Shown: positions 1 to 7,016 of the stretch, piece by piece
Numbering within the stretch: position 1 is the stretch's first letter
Layout of the letters: each line of letters opens with the position of its first letter
Origin: Marinagarivorans sp. UBA5868
GTDB taxonomy: Bacteria; Pseudomonadota; Gammaproteobacteria; Pseudomonadales; Cellvibrionaceae
NCBI GenBank assembly: GCA_002432095.1
Contig: DJFQ01000033.1
Coordinates: 7,996 to 16,575, forward strand
Direction: 5' to 3'
Length of the DNA stretch: 8,580 nucleotides
Made by a program: the position numbers and the translations under genes
Notes under the pieces: generated by a model
What the model saw: the letters and a program-made list of their open reading frames with translations, nothing else
Told to the model about the DNA's origin: nothing
Databases searched by the model: none

Positions 1-3000
1 ACACACCCAATTGCCCTGCTGAACCTGCTGTTTGATCGGGAGGTCTGTTTCCTCTTCCGGATTGCCGGTCGGCGCGCCGCGCAGCCCTACCCAGGTATTG
101 CGGCCAGAGCGTTTGGCGACGTAGAGCGCCTGATCGGCGCGGTCCACCACCTGCTCCCAATTGAACGCGGTGGGATACAGCGGGTAGAACGGGAAAGCGG
201 CGAAACCGAACGAGCAGGTTTTGTGTAACACCAAGTCCGCACTTATATGGAAAGCGTGTCGCTCAACCACTGCGCGCAGCCGTTCCACCAGATCCGCCGC
301 CTCCCGCCAGGCCGTGGCGCGGGCGACAATCAAAAACTCCTCGCCGCCCCAACGCACCAGATAATCGGATTCCCGCAGGGTTTTCTGCAGCAGCACCGCC
401 AATTGCTCCAGCAGCCGGTCGCCCGCGCCGTGCCCATGGCTATCATTCACCGGTTTGAACAAGTCCACATCCAGCAGAATAAACACCAAGTCGTGGTTAT
501 GCGGCCGGCTGTGCGGTTGGCGCAACCACAGCCGATATTGCTCGGCGACAAACTGGATGTCCCGGTCGATGGTTTGGGTAAGAAAACGGCGGTTTTTCAA
601 GCCGGTCAGCGGGTCGGTAACGCTGTACTCCTCCAGCCGCCGGTAAGCTTGTTGCAGATGCTCCTGGGTATCCTGCAGACGCTTGGTTTCCGCGTGCAGC
701 TCATAGGTGCGCTCGGCGACTTTTTTGTCCAGCAGTCGGTGCATCTCCAAATGTTGCAGATGGGTGGATACCCGCGCGAGCAGCTCCTCTTTATTAACCG
801 GTTTGGTGAGGTAATCGTTAGCGCCGGCCTCAAAACCCGCGAGCAGATCCTCGGTGCGGGTGCGCGCGGTGAGCAGAATAATCGGCAGCTCCTGAGACGT
901 GTACTTCTGGCGGATCTGACGGCAAGTGTCGTAGCCCGACAGGCGCGGCATCATCACGTCCAAAATCACCAGATCGACATCGCCCTTTTCTACTTCCGCC
1001 AGCGCTTGCACCCCTTGATCCGCCTGAGTCACCCGGAACCCGTGCAATACCAGCATGTTGTGCAGCACCTTCAGATTCACCGGCTCATCATCGACGATCA
1101 GAATGTGCGCACCTTTGCCGTGATTATGCTCACTGCCGTAGCGCACCGGCTCAAGAACTGGTTCGGCGACATTTGCAGACGAGCCATACTGCTCAGAGGC
1201 CTCCGCCTCGGGCGGTTCCTCTAATGCGGACACAGGTACGCTTTCCGGGGCGACGCGCGGCAGGGTAAAACTAAACGTGGTGCCCTCGCCAACCTGGGAT
1301 GTCACCTGGATTTTGCCGCCGTGCAATTCAACCAGCTTGCGAGTGACCGACAACCCCAGGCCGGTGCCACCATACATCCGCTCCACCGACCCCTGGCCTT
1401 GCTGGAACGATTCAAAAATCGTATCGAATTGCTCTGCGGGGATACCAATACCCGTGTCACTAACGGCTACCTCCAACTCGTCGCCGCGCCAATTGGCGGT
1501 CACGGTGATATCGCCGCTCTCGGTAAATTTCGCGGCATTGCCCAGCAAATTGTGGAGGATCTGCTGCAAACGGTCCTCGTCGGCGTACACCAGCACCTGC
1601 TCCGGCACTGCGTTATGAAGCTTGACGGATTTGCTGCCCAGCAAGGGTTTGGTCAGCGCCAGCACGACATCCACCAATACCCGCAAATCCACCTCGCGGC
1701 GGCGCAGTTGCAGACCTTTGTTTTTGAGTTTGGAGAAATCCAGGATGTCGTCCACCAGTGTGGCGAGACGCCGACCGCTGGTGACGATCAGATGCAAGTT
1801 GCGGCGGGCGGACTCGTTCACCGGGCCGCTGATACCATCCATCAGCGATTGGGCGAGGCCGATGATGCCGTTCAGCGGCGTGCGCAATTCGTGGGAGGTG
1901 TTGGCCAGGAATTCGTCTTTAAGACGGTCGACCTCCTTGAGTTTCTTCACCACCGCGCGCTCGTGCTCCACTTTTTGGCGCTCGTAAGCGACCTTCATTT
2001 TCTGGGTATAGATGAACCAGCCCACCAACAGCGCCAGTGCGATGCAGTACAAGGTGTAGGCCCACCAGGTTCGCCACAACGGCGGCAGCACAGTGATGCG
2101 GATACGTCTCCCGTCCTGATTCCACACCCCATCGTTATTGGAACCTTTCACCTCGAAGAAGTATTCGCCGGGATCCAGATTCGTGTAGGTGGCGAGCCGC
2201 CGGGTGCCAACCTCATTCCAGCCCTGATCGAATCCCATGAGCCGATAGGCGTATTGATTGTCCTGACTGGAACGGTAATTGAGCGCCGCGTAGGAAAAGG
2301 AAAACACCGACTGGGCGTGATGAAGAACAATATGCTCTGCGGTGCTAATCGCGCTGCTGACTGGCGAGTTTTTCTCCGCCACCGTCACCGAACGGTTGAA
2401 TACCTGAAAATCCGTCAACACCACCGGAGGCACGTAATCGTTATCCGCCAGCAGCGCGGGATTAAACAGGGAAAACCCTTTGCTATTGCCAAACAGCAGT
2501 TCGCCCCGGCGGGTCAACAAGGGTGTGTTGCGATTGAACAGATTGCCGGAGAGCCCGTGGCGTTTATCGAAATTGCGGAAAGATTGCGTCGCCGGATCAA
2601 AACGCGACAAACCTTTATGGGTGCTGAGCCAAACGAACCCCTCACGATCACCTTGAATGCCCGTCACCGTGTCATCGGCCAGCCCATTGGCCACCGTGTA
2701 GGTGCGAAACTTGCGGGTTTCGTAGTCCATCAAGCTCACTCCGCCGCCCTCGGTGCCCACCCAAAGATGGCCATACCGGTCTTCATAGATGGCGGTAACA
2801 AAATCCGCAGTGAGACTGCCGGGGTCGCCGTCTACGTGGTGATAGTGGGCAGTGAAGGTGCCGCTGTCGCGATCCAGCAGAAACAGCCCGTTAGCAGTGC
2901 CCCACCACAGGTTGCCGTGGCTGTCCTCGTAGACCACCCGAGAATAGAGCGTGGTTTCTTCCCCCATGATCTCCGGCGGCGGCAGATAACGGGTGAAATC

Positions 3001-4482
3001 GTCGGTGGCGCGGTTATAGCGGTTGAGCCCCAATTCGGTGGCAATCCAAAGGTTGCGGCGGCTGTCTTCAAAGACATCCCAGGGTTCACGGCCCCACAGG
3101 CTGTTGGGATTGTCCGGCTCCGGCATGTAGTAGACATATCGGCCGGTCACCGGGTCGCGGCGGTTCAGCCCGCCAGACCAAATGCCCAGCCACAGCACAC
3201 CTTCGTAATCCTCCAGCACCGACAGGATAGTACTGCCGCTGGGAGTCGAGGTGTCGCCAGGCACGTGCTTGATGCGTGTGAACTGATCCTGGTGACGATC
3301 GAAATAACTGAGGCCGAAACCGGTGCCGATCCACAGGTTGCCGCGGCTGTCTTCAAAGGAGGAAATCACTCCGCCATCGGTAATGCTGTTCGGGTTCACC
3401 GGGTCGTAACGATAGTTGTGAAAGACCGAAGAGCGAGCATCCACCATATCCACACCGGAGGGAAAAAACCCCAACCAGATATCGCCGGCGCGATCTTCAA
3501 ACAGACTGGTGACCACGTGGTTGCCCGGCGTCTCCAACTGACCCTCCAAATAGCGGAAGCTGGTGAAGCGGCCCGTGGATTCATCTAACAAACTTATCGC
3601 CTGACCATCGCCGATCCACATCTGGCCCTCCTCGTCTTCGAGGATGTCCCAAATGATGCCGCCTTTTTCGCTCTGATCGTGGGCATAACGAATAAAGTGA
3701 TCGCGATTGGGATCGTAGCGATTCAAACCACTGCCATAGGTGCCGAGCCAAAGCCGGCCGCGCCGGTCCACATATATATCGCGCACGTCGTTGGCGCTCA
3801 CGCTGGTGGGATCGCCGGGGATGTGACGGTAGTAGGTGAAAGTGTTTTTATCCGGGTGGAACCGGCACACGCCGCCAGTCTGTTGCCCCAGCCAGAGGTA
3901 TCCGGAGGCATCTTCCGCGATGGTCCAAAGATTGGCATTGCCGTCTGCGGCCGGATGAATTTCCATCGGCACTCGGCGGAATTCGCCGCCCTCGGGCAAA
4001 AACTCAAACAGTCCGACGCCGGTGGCCAGCCAGAATCGCTGCTTGCGATCCTGCCAGATGTAATTCACCACGTCCGATTCCCGCGTATTGCCCTGGTAGG
4101 CAAAGTTGACGAAGCGGTCCATTTTGGCGTCGTACCGGTGCAGTCCCGCTCGCGAACCGATCCACAATTCACCGTCCTGGGCGACCAGCAGATCGTTCAG
4201 ATAGTTGGCCGGCAGCGAACCGGGATCCAAAGGGTCATTGCGGTAGATCTTCAGTTCGTAGCCATCGTAGCGCGCAAGGCCGTTGGAACCGGCGAACCAC
4301 ATAAACCCGCTGGCGTCCTGGACGATATCGCTGATATGACCGATGGACTCCACCTGATCTTGCAATATGTGGCGAAACACCAGATGTTGGGAAACCTCCG
4401 CATAGGCCTGCCTGCCAGTGCTTAACAGGCATAACACCGCCAGCGCCAATACCGCCGTCCACCGGCGCGACGCAGTTTGCAC
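1..4482 (-). CDS. Reg_prop/Y_Y_Y hybrid sensor histidine kinase with receiver and C-terminal GGDEF domain (3' end outside window)
   Basis: At least 1494 residues, open to the left edge. A GTG start at 4482 is chosen because in-frame stops lie just upstream (about 4564-4572) and it gives a clean signal peptide: Arg-Arg, hydrophobic core at about 10-20, cleavage after AYA-28. Residues 30-670 hold fourteen blade motifs of the D-x-x-G-x-L-W-(I/L)-G type, at about 56, 103, 145, 191, 239, 283, 331, 378, 425, 473, 519, 569, 612 and 657, so probably two seven-bladed propellers. A Y_Y_Y domain (about 729-797), one membrane helix (803-825) and a coiled coil (828-857) follow. The kinase core has H864 in SHELRTP, N-box N982, DTGIGIP from D1009 and GGTGLGL from G1038. 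The receiver has D1131/D1132, phospho-acceptor D1175 and K1227. A helical linker leads to GGDEF: TDPLTGL at D1290, metal-site D1338/D1340, I-site RESD 1370-1373 and GGEEF 1379-1383. The domains imply periplasmic ligand sensing, autophosphorylation, transfer to the receiver and control of c-di-GMP synthesis. The ligand is unknown; an oligosaccharide is inferred from related hybrid regulators. About 40 residues follow the last GGDEF motif, so the true C-terminus is probably near. Confidence 0.95.
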   Translation of the reverse strand, partial: MQTASRRWTAVLALAVLCLLSTGRQAYAEVSQHLVFRHILQDQVESIGHISDIVQDASGFMWFAGSNGLARYDGYELKIYRNDPLDPGSLPANYLNDLLVAQDGELWIGSRAGLHRYDAKMDRFVNFAYQGNTRESDVVNYIWQDRKQRFWLATGVGLFEFLPEGGEFRRVPMEIHPAADGNANLWTIAEDASGYLWLGQQTGGVCRFHPDKNTFTYYRHIPGDPTSVSANDVRDIYVDRRGRLWLGTYGSGLNRYDPNRDHFIRYAHDQSEKGGIIWDILEDEEGQMWIGDGQAISLLDESTGRFTSFRYLEGQLETPGNHVVTSLFEDRAGDIWLGFFPSGVDMVDARSSVFHNYRYDPVNPNSITDGGVISSFEDSRGNLWIGTGFGLSYFDRHQDQFTRIKHVPGDTSTPSGSTILSVLEDYEGVLWLGIWSGGLNRRDPVTGRYVYYMPEPDNPNSLWGREPWDVFEDSRRNLWIATELGLNRYNRATDDFTRYLPPPEIMGEETTLYSRVVYEDSHGNLWWGTANGLFLLDRDSGTFTAHYHHVDGDPGSLTADFVTAIYEDRYGHLWVGTEGGGVSLMDYETRKFRTYTVANGLADDTVTGIQGDREGFVWLSTHKGLSRFDPATQSFRNFDKRHGLSGNLFNRNTPLLTRRGELLFGNSKGFSLFNPALLADNDYVPPVVLTDFQVFNRSVTVAEKNSPVSSAISTAEHIVLHHAQSVFSFSYAALNYRSSQDNQYAYRLMGFDQGWNEVGTRRLATYTNLDPGEYFFEVKGSNNDGVWNQDGRRIRITVLPPLWRTWWAYTLYCIALALLVGWFIYTQKMKVAYERQKVEHERAVVKKLKEVDRLKDEFLANTSHELRTPLNGIIGLAQSLMDGISGPVNESARRNLHLIVTSGRRLATLVDDILDFSKLKNKGLQLRRREVDLRVLVDVVLALTKPLLGSKSVKLHNAVPEQVLVYADEDRLQQILHNLLGNAAKFTESGDITVTANWRGDELEVAVSDTGIGIPAEQFDTIFESFQQGQGSVERMYGGTGLGLSVTRKLVELHGGKIQVTSQVGEGTTFSFTLPRVAPESVPVSALEEPPEAEASEQYGSSANVAEPVLEPVRYGSEHNHGKGAHILIVDDEPVNLKVLHNMLVLHGFRVTQADQGVQALAEVEKGDVDLVILDVMMPRLSGYDTCRQIRQKYTSQELPIILLTARTRTEDLLAGFEAGANDYLTKPVNKEELLARVSTHLQHLEMHRLLDKKVAERTYELHAETKRLQDTQEHLQQAYRRLEEYSVTDPLTGLKNRRFLTQTIDRDIQFVAEQYRLWLRQPHSRPHNHDLVFILLDVDLFKPVNDSHGHGAGDRLLEQLAVLLQKTLRESDYLVRWGGEEFLIVARATAWREAADLVERLRAVVERHAFHISADLVLHKTCSFGFAAFPFYPLYPTAFNWEQVVDRADQALYVAKRSGRNTWVGLRGAPTGNPEEETDLPIKQQVQQGNWVC

Positions 4483-4488
4483 AATAGT

Positions 4489-4501
4489 GGGGGTATCCCC
4501 C
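4489..4501 (-). promoter_or_regulatory. G5/C5 hairpin over the only purine-rich stretch before the sensor kinase start
   Basis: The sequence is GGGGG-TAT-CCCCC, a perfect 5-bp inverted repeat with a 3-base loop. It ends 7 bases upstream of the GTG start at 4482. Read on the minus strand, the run of G (4497-4502) is the only Shine-Dalgarno-like stretch near the start, about 14 bases away, and it would be paired inside this stem. Seen: the repeat and its position. Inferred: it could reduce translation initiation of the kinase. A five-pair all-GC stem is stable for its size but could still be accidental. Confidence 0.4.
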
Positions 4502-4569
4502 CGCAGTTGGATATTGGTAAGCAAAATTTCCGCGCCCCTGGTGCTGTAGTGAGTTATCCGTCTTTATCC

Positions 4570-4595
4570 CTAGACTTGTCTTTTGTTAAGTCTAG
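4570..4595. repeat. Perfect 8-bp inverted repeat CTAGACTT/AAGTCTAG, possible operator
   Basis: The arms are CTAGACTT at 4570-4577 and AAGTCTAG at 4588-4595, separated by 10 bases, so the arm centres are 18 bp apart. It lies 88 bp upstream of the kinase start codon and overlaps the weak minus-strand promoter-like pair at 4561-4589. No T-run follows on either strand, so it does not look like an intrinsic terminator. A dimeric regulator site is a reasonable guess, but no regulator is encoded in the window to match it. Confidence 0.4.
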
Positions 4596-4869
4596 TTTCA
4601 ATTCGCGGAAGCAATATCCGAACACTCAAATCGCTGCATATCGCCATCCTGCGCCGCAGGGCATCGTTAGCTTTTCTGAGAACTGATTCCTTCCAACCTC
4701 TCTCTTATTGCGTTAAGTACGCACTTTTGCGGAGCCTGCACGGAATCGCATACATCGCCTGTGGCACTATCCGACCTTAGGAATCTGTACAAAACACGAG
4801 CAAGATTGCGCACCAAAAGACAAGGCAGTCGAAAAAAAGAGACAGATCCGGGTTAAAGAGGCAGTACTT

Positions 4870-5568
4870 ATGAAAGAGAAACACGGTTTTCATTTCGGAC
4901 GGATCTCAATCATCAACCACTGGACCATGGCCATTCTTTTTATCAGCGTTTTGTCGCTGGGTTTCCTGCTGGATTTTTTTGGTGATGGGCGCGCCCTGCG
5001 CGGCCCCTGGATGGAGGCGCATAAAGCCGGGGGCTTCATTCTGCTGATGTTCGGCCTCTGGCGAGTGAGCTGGCGACTTAGCCAGGGTTTTCCCAAGGAC
5101 GTGGTGCATATGCCGGCGTGGCAACACCTTTCTGCCAAGCTTGTGCACTGGGTGCTGCTGTTTGCCATGATCGCCATGCCGGTGTCCGGCGTCCTGTTAA
5201 GCCTGTATAGCGAACGGGCCATTAACGTCTTCGGCCTGTTCATTGTTCCCGCTCAAGGGGATAACGAACTGATCAGCCGTTTCGCATCCATGACGCACGA
5301 GCTCCTCGCCTATGCCGTTGCCGCCACCATCTTTATGCACGTTGGCGCGGTGTTGAAACACCACGTGCTGGATCGGGATGAAACTCTGGCGCGGATGCTG
5401 CGGGTTCGCAAAGGTCCGCCCGCCAAACCGGCCCTCAAACAACGCCCGGTTTCCGTTAGTATTGGCGGCCCGCTCAAGCCTGTGGCCAAAGGACCGAATC
5501 ATGCCATTCGAAAAGCGCCCCCTGCAGGGCCGATACGCACGCCTGGAACCCGTTACCGCAAACCATAA
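4870..5568 (+). CDS. Cytochrome b561 family membrane protein with a basic, proline-rich C-terminal tail
   Basis: 232 residues. The ATG at 4870 follows AAGAGG (4856-4861) with an 8-base spacer. The core is a four-helix b561 of the bacterial CybB/YceJ type, which carries electrons between the quinone pool and a partner across the inner membrane using two b hemes. Helices are at about 17-37, 51-69, 88-112 and 143-163. Candidate heme ligands are H17 (in NHW), H51 (EAHKAGG), H143 (MTHELLAY) and H157 (FMHVG); H93 and H164/H165 are further histidines near helix ends. The core ends near residue 178, the usual family length. Residues 180-232 are extra: 14 Lys/Arg, 12 Pro and no acidic residue, expected in the cytoplasm by the positive-inside rule. 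The last 68 bases are shared in another frame with the acetyltransferase gene. The family call is firm; the electron partner is unknown. Confidence 0.93.
   Translation: MKEKHGFHFGRISIINHWTMAILFISVLSLGFLLDFFGDGRALRGPWMEAHKAGGFILLMFGLWRVSWRLSQGFPKDVVHMPAWQHLSAKLVHWVLLFAMIAMPVSGVLLSLYSERAINVFGLFIVPAQGDNELISRFASMTHELLAYAVAATIFMHVGAVLKHHVLDRDETLARMLRVRKGPPAKPALKQRPVSVSIGGPLKPVAKGPNHAIRKAPPAGPIRTPGTRYRKP
5488..5493 (+). promoter_or_regulatory. Ribosome binding site that sets the acetyltransferase start inside the b561 gene
   Basis: AAAGGA lies 7 bases before the ATG at 5501. This supports starting the acetyltransferase at 5501 rather than at the earlier in-frame ATG at 5378. The 41 residues added by the earlier start overlap more of the b561 gene and do not resemble the N-terminus of this family, whereas the protein from 5501 opens into the normal first strand (GRYARLEPV). 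Confidence 0.6.
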
Positions 5569-6091
5569 AACCGGCCTCGCCGCCGCCATACGCGACGGCG
5601 AACTCTGGAAGCTTTTTGTCACTCTGGTTCCGCACCCCAATCAACTCGACGCCTTCCTGGCGGATGCGGAATCCGCCTTTCTCACCGGCGACGGTCTTAC
5701 CTTCGCAACCATCGACATCGCCAGCGGTCGAATCGCCGGCTCAACGCGTTTTATGCGCGCGAGTCCGGCGGACAAACGCGTGGAGATCGGCTTCACCTTC
5801 CTCGGCGCCTCCTGGCAAAAAACCGCTCTGAATACCGAAGCCAAATTGCTGATGTTGACCCACGCGTTCGAGGTCCTCGAAATGAATCGTGTGGAATTGC
5901 TCACCGACTACCTCAATAGCAACTCCCGCCGCGCCATATTGCGCCTGGGGGCCAAAGAGGAAGGCGTATTGCGCAGCCACCGAATCATGCCCGACGGACG
6001 TGTGCGCGACTCCGTGATCTACAGCATCCTCAAACACGAGTGGCCCGGTGTTAAACAAAATTTGCTCCATAAACTTTCACCTTCTCCATAA
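5501..6091 (+). CDS. GNAT family N-acetyltransferase, RimJ/RimL type
   Basis: 196 residues from the ATG at 5501. The order of elements fits the Acetyltransf_3 (RimJ/RimL, COG1670) group: first strand RYARLEPV (about 11-18); helices at about 20-60; central strands LTFATIDIASGRIAGSTRF (about 66-84); an EIGFTFLGASWQ segment (about 93-104), the usual 'EIGy.l...wqg' position; a helix AKLLMLTHAFEVL; the strand NRVELLTDYLNSNSRRAI with the conserved N-x-x-S-R (about 130-145); then GAKEEGVLRSH and the terminal strand DSVIYSILKHEW. Proteins of this family transfer acetyl from acetyl-CoA to an amine, often a protein N-terminus or a small molecule; the substrate cannot be read from the sequence. The gene overlaps b561 by 68 bp and stops 21 bp before the signal peptidase gene, so the three are probably one transcript. 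It is probably cytoplasmic, with no signal or membrane segment. Confidence 0.88.
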   Translation: MPFEKRPLQGRYARLEPVTANHKTGLAAAIRDGELWKLFVTLVPHPNQLDAFLADAESAFLTGDGLTFATIDIASGRIAGSTRFMRASPADKRVEIGFTFLGASWQKTALNTEAKLLMLTHAFEVLEMNRVELLTDYLNSNSRRAILRLGAKEEGVLRSHRIMPDGRVRDSVIYSILKHEWPGVKQNLLHKLSPSP

Positions 6092-6112
6092 ACGTTCGCA
6101 AAGGGAATCCAA

Positions 6113-6763
6113 GTGAAAAACCGACTCAATAAAATCTGGCGGGAAAACCGCTCTCTGGTGTTTTTTCTGCTGCTGATGTTTGTTTTCCGCAGCGCGGTAG
6201 CGGATTGGAATGAAGTGCCCACTGGCTCCATGAAACCCACCATCGTCGAAGGTGATCGCATATTGGTGAACAAACTGGCTTACGACCTGCGCGTTCCCTT
6301 CACTCATATTTCCCTGGTAAAACTTGCTGATCCTGCGCGCGGCGACATTATTATTTTTGATTCGGAAGTGTCGGATAAAAGACTGGTGAAGCGCGTGATC
6401 GGCATTCCCGGCGACACCGTGGAGTTGATCGATAACATGCTCTACATCAACGATGAACCGCTCGCCTACAACAATCCCGTCATCTCCGACGGCGCTTTGC
6501 TCCAACAGGAAGATCTACTTGGCACCCGCCACCAGGTGCGCACGCATCTGCACGGCTCGCCATTTGCCAATTTCCCTCGCATTGAGGTGCCGGAGGGACA
6601 CTATCTCGCCATGGGCGACAACCGCGATGAGAGCGCTGATTCCCGCGCCATCGGCTTTGTGCCGCGCAACGAAATCGTCGGACGCTCCAGAAGCGTCGTA
6701 CTGTCGCTCAATTACGACAACTACTACATCCCCCGCGCCGATCGGTTCTTTCATACCCTCTGA
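6113..6763 (+). CDS. lepB: Signal peptidase I, short single-helix form
   Basis: 216 residues from a GTG at 6113, with AAGGGA (6101-6106) six bases upstream. It removes signal peptides from exported proteins at the outer face of the inner membrane. One N-terminal membrane helix (about 14-30) leads into the catalytic domain. The conserved boxes are in order: PTGSMKPT with nucleophile S39; GDRILVNK (47-54); KRVIGIPGD (93-101) with general base K93; and GDNRDESADSR (168-178). It is much shorter than E. coli LepB (324 residues), lacking the second N-terminal helix and most of the inserted domain, although about 65 residues remain between the lysine box and the last box. It is not beside lepA or rnc, the usual partners of the housekeeping gene, so it may be an extra, specialised peptidase (inference). 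The gene symbol reflects family only. Confidence 0.93.
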   Translation: MKNRLNKIWRENRSLVFFLLLMFVFRSAVADWNEVPTGSMKPTIVEGDRILVNKLAYDLRVPFTHISLVKLADPARGDIIIFDSEVSDKRLVKRVIGIPGDTVELIDNMLYINDEPLAYNNPVISDGALLQQEDLLGTRHQVRTHLHGSPFANFPRIEVPEGHYLAMGDNRDESADSRAIGFVPRNEIVGRSRSVVLSLNYDNYYIPRADRFFHTL

Positions 6764-6790
6764 GCTTCGGCACCGTCACTATTTGTGTTT

Positions 6791-6818
6791 GGCTCACCAC
6801 TCGTATTCGGCTCACCAC
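6791..6818 (+). repeat. Direct repeat TT(T/C)GGCTCACCAC, two copies 18 bp apart
   Basis: GGCTCACCAC occurs exactly at 6791-6800 and 6809-6818; each copy is preceded by TTT or TTC. The second copy lies within the large palindrome that follows, so the first copy could also pair, through GGCTCA, with TGAGCC at 6820-6825. The copies begin 27 bases after the signal peptidase stop codon. They look like the upstream edge of the hairpin cluster rather than an independent element. Confidence 0.6.
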
Positions 6819-6832
6819 ATGAGCCGAATACG
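6802..6832. repeat. Perfect 13-bp inverted repeat with 5-base loop
   Basis: Arms are CGTATTCGGCTCA (6802-6814) and TGAGCCGAATACG (6820-6832), separated by CCACA. It lies 38 bases after the signal peptidase stop codon and would form a strong hairpin in RNA. It could end or protect the upstream transcript, but the following bases (GCCGCTAATC) are not a T-run, so it is not a standard intrinsic terminator. It shares its right arm with the alternative hairpin at 6816-6852. Confidence 0.85.
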
Positions 6833-6852
6833 GCCGCTAATCGGCTCATGTG
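6816..6852. repeat. Perfect 12-bp inverted repeat overlapping and competing with the preceding hairpin
   Basis: Arms are CACATGAGCCGA (6816-6827) and TCGGCTCATGTG (6841-6852), separated by 13 bases that include the palindrome CGGCCG. The left arm overlaps the right arm of the 6802-6832 hairpin by eight bases, so one RNA molecule can form only one of the two. The rest of the gap to the diguanylate cyclase (6853-7016) shows a repeated CTTTTTCC stretch near 6875-6891 and a weak 6-bp repeat AAAGGC/GCCTTT (6923-6944), and no gene. Confidence 0.85.
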
Positions 6853-7016
6853 ATTCATGTTCGCCACGCCATAGGCTTTTTCCGCTTTTTCCACTACCCG
6901 CTACAGAATCAAAACCATCTAAAAAGGCGAACCGCTCAGCCTTTGCTAGACTTCGTGAATACACCTTTTTCCGCTGGCGGCCTGCCCGTGGATTGTGACC
7001 GGAGTTATAAAAATCT

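Larger units (their letters stand above)
4483..4869. other. Divergent intergenic region (387 bp) between the sensor kinase and cytochrome b561 genes
   Basis: No convincing gene was found. Short open frames on the plus strand here lack a Shine-Dalgarno site and any recognisable protein features. As the space between two divergent genes it must hold the promoters of both, but I see no strong sigma-70 pair. The best minus-strand candidate is weak: TTAACA (plus-strand 4584-4589), a 17-bp spacer and TAAAGA (4561-4566, only three of six -10 matches). Four small inverted repeats lie here: 4489-4501, 4570-4595, CCTGC/GCAGG at 4648-4660 and TGCGT/ACGCA at 4709-4723. The first two are listed separately; the last two are short enough to be chance. 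Confidence 0.7.

Noticed and set aside
247..1224. A 325-codon plus-strand open frame
   Set aside because: It is antisense to the receiver and GGDEF coding sequence, which has all key residues on the minus strand.
1321..3588. A 755-codon open frame on the plus strand opposite the propeller region
   Set aside because: It lies antisense to the sensor kinase, whose minus-strand frame shows fourteen regular blade motifs. The plus-strand product has no recognisable domain and is rich in His, Gln and Val, as expected from an antisense reading of repeated Asp, Trp and Gly codons.
2220..4330. Propeller-coding DNA as a nucleotide tandem repeat
   Set aside because: The similarity between blades is at protein level; spacing and codons vary, so it is an old domain repeat and not a DNA repeat array.
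4477..4780. Two short plus-strand open frames (from 4477 and 4583) in the divergent intergenic gap
   Set aside because: There is no convincing ribosome binding site and no hydrophobic or domain pattern, and they cover the expected promoter region.
5378..5500. A 41-residue N-terminal extension of the acetyltransferase
   Set aside because: The ATG at 5501 has a good AAAGGA site and starts the normal family fold. The extension would overlap the b561 gene further and looks like an off-frame reading of it.
6923..6944. Inverted repeat AAAGGC/GCCTTT before the diguanylate cyclase as a terminator
   Set aside because: Only six pairs with a ten-base loop, and no T-run after it; likely chance.
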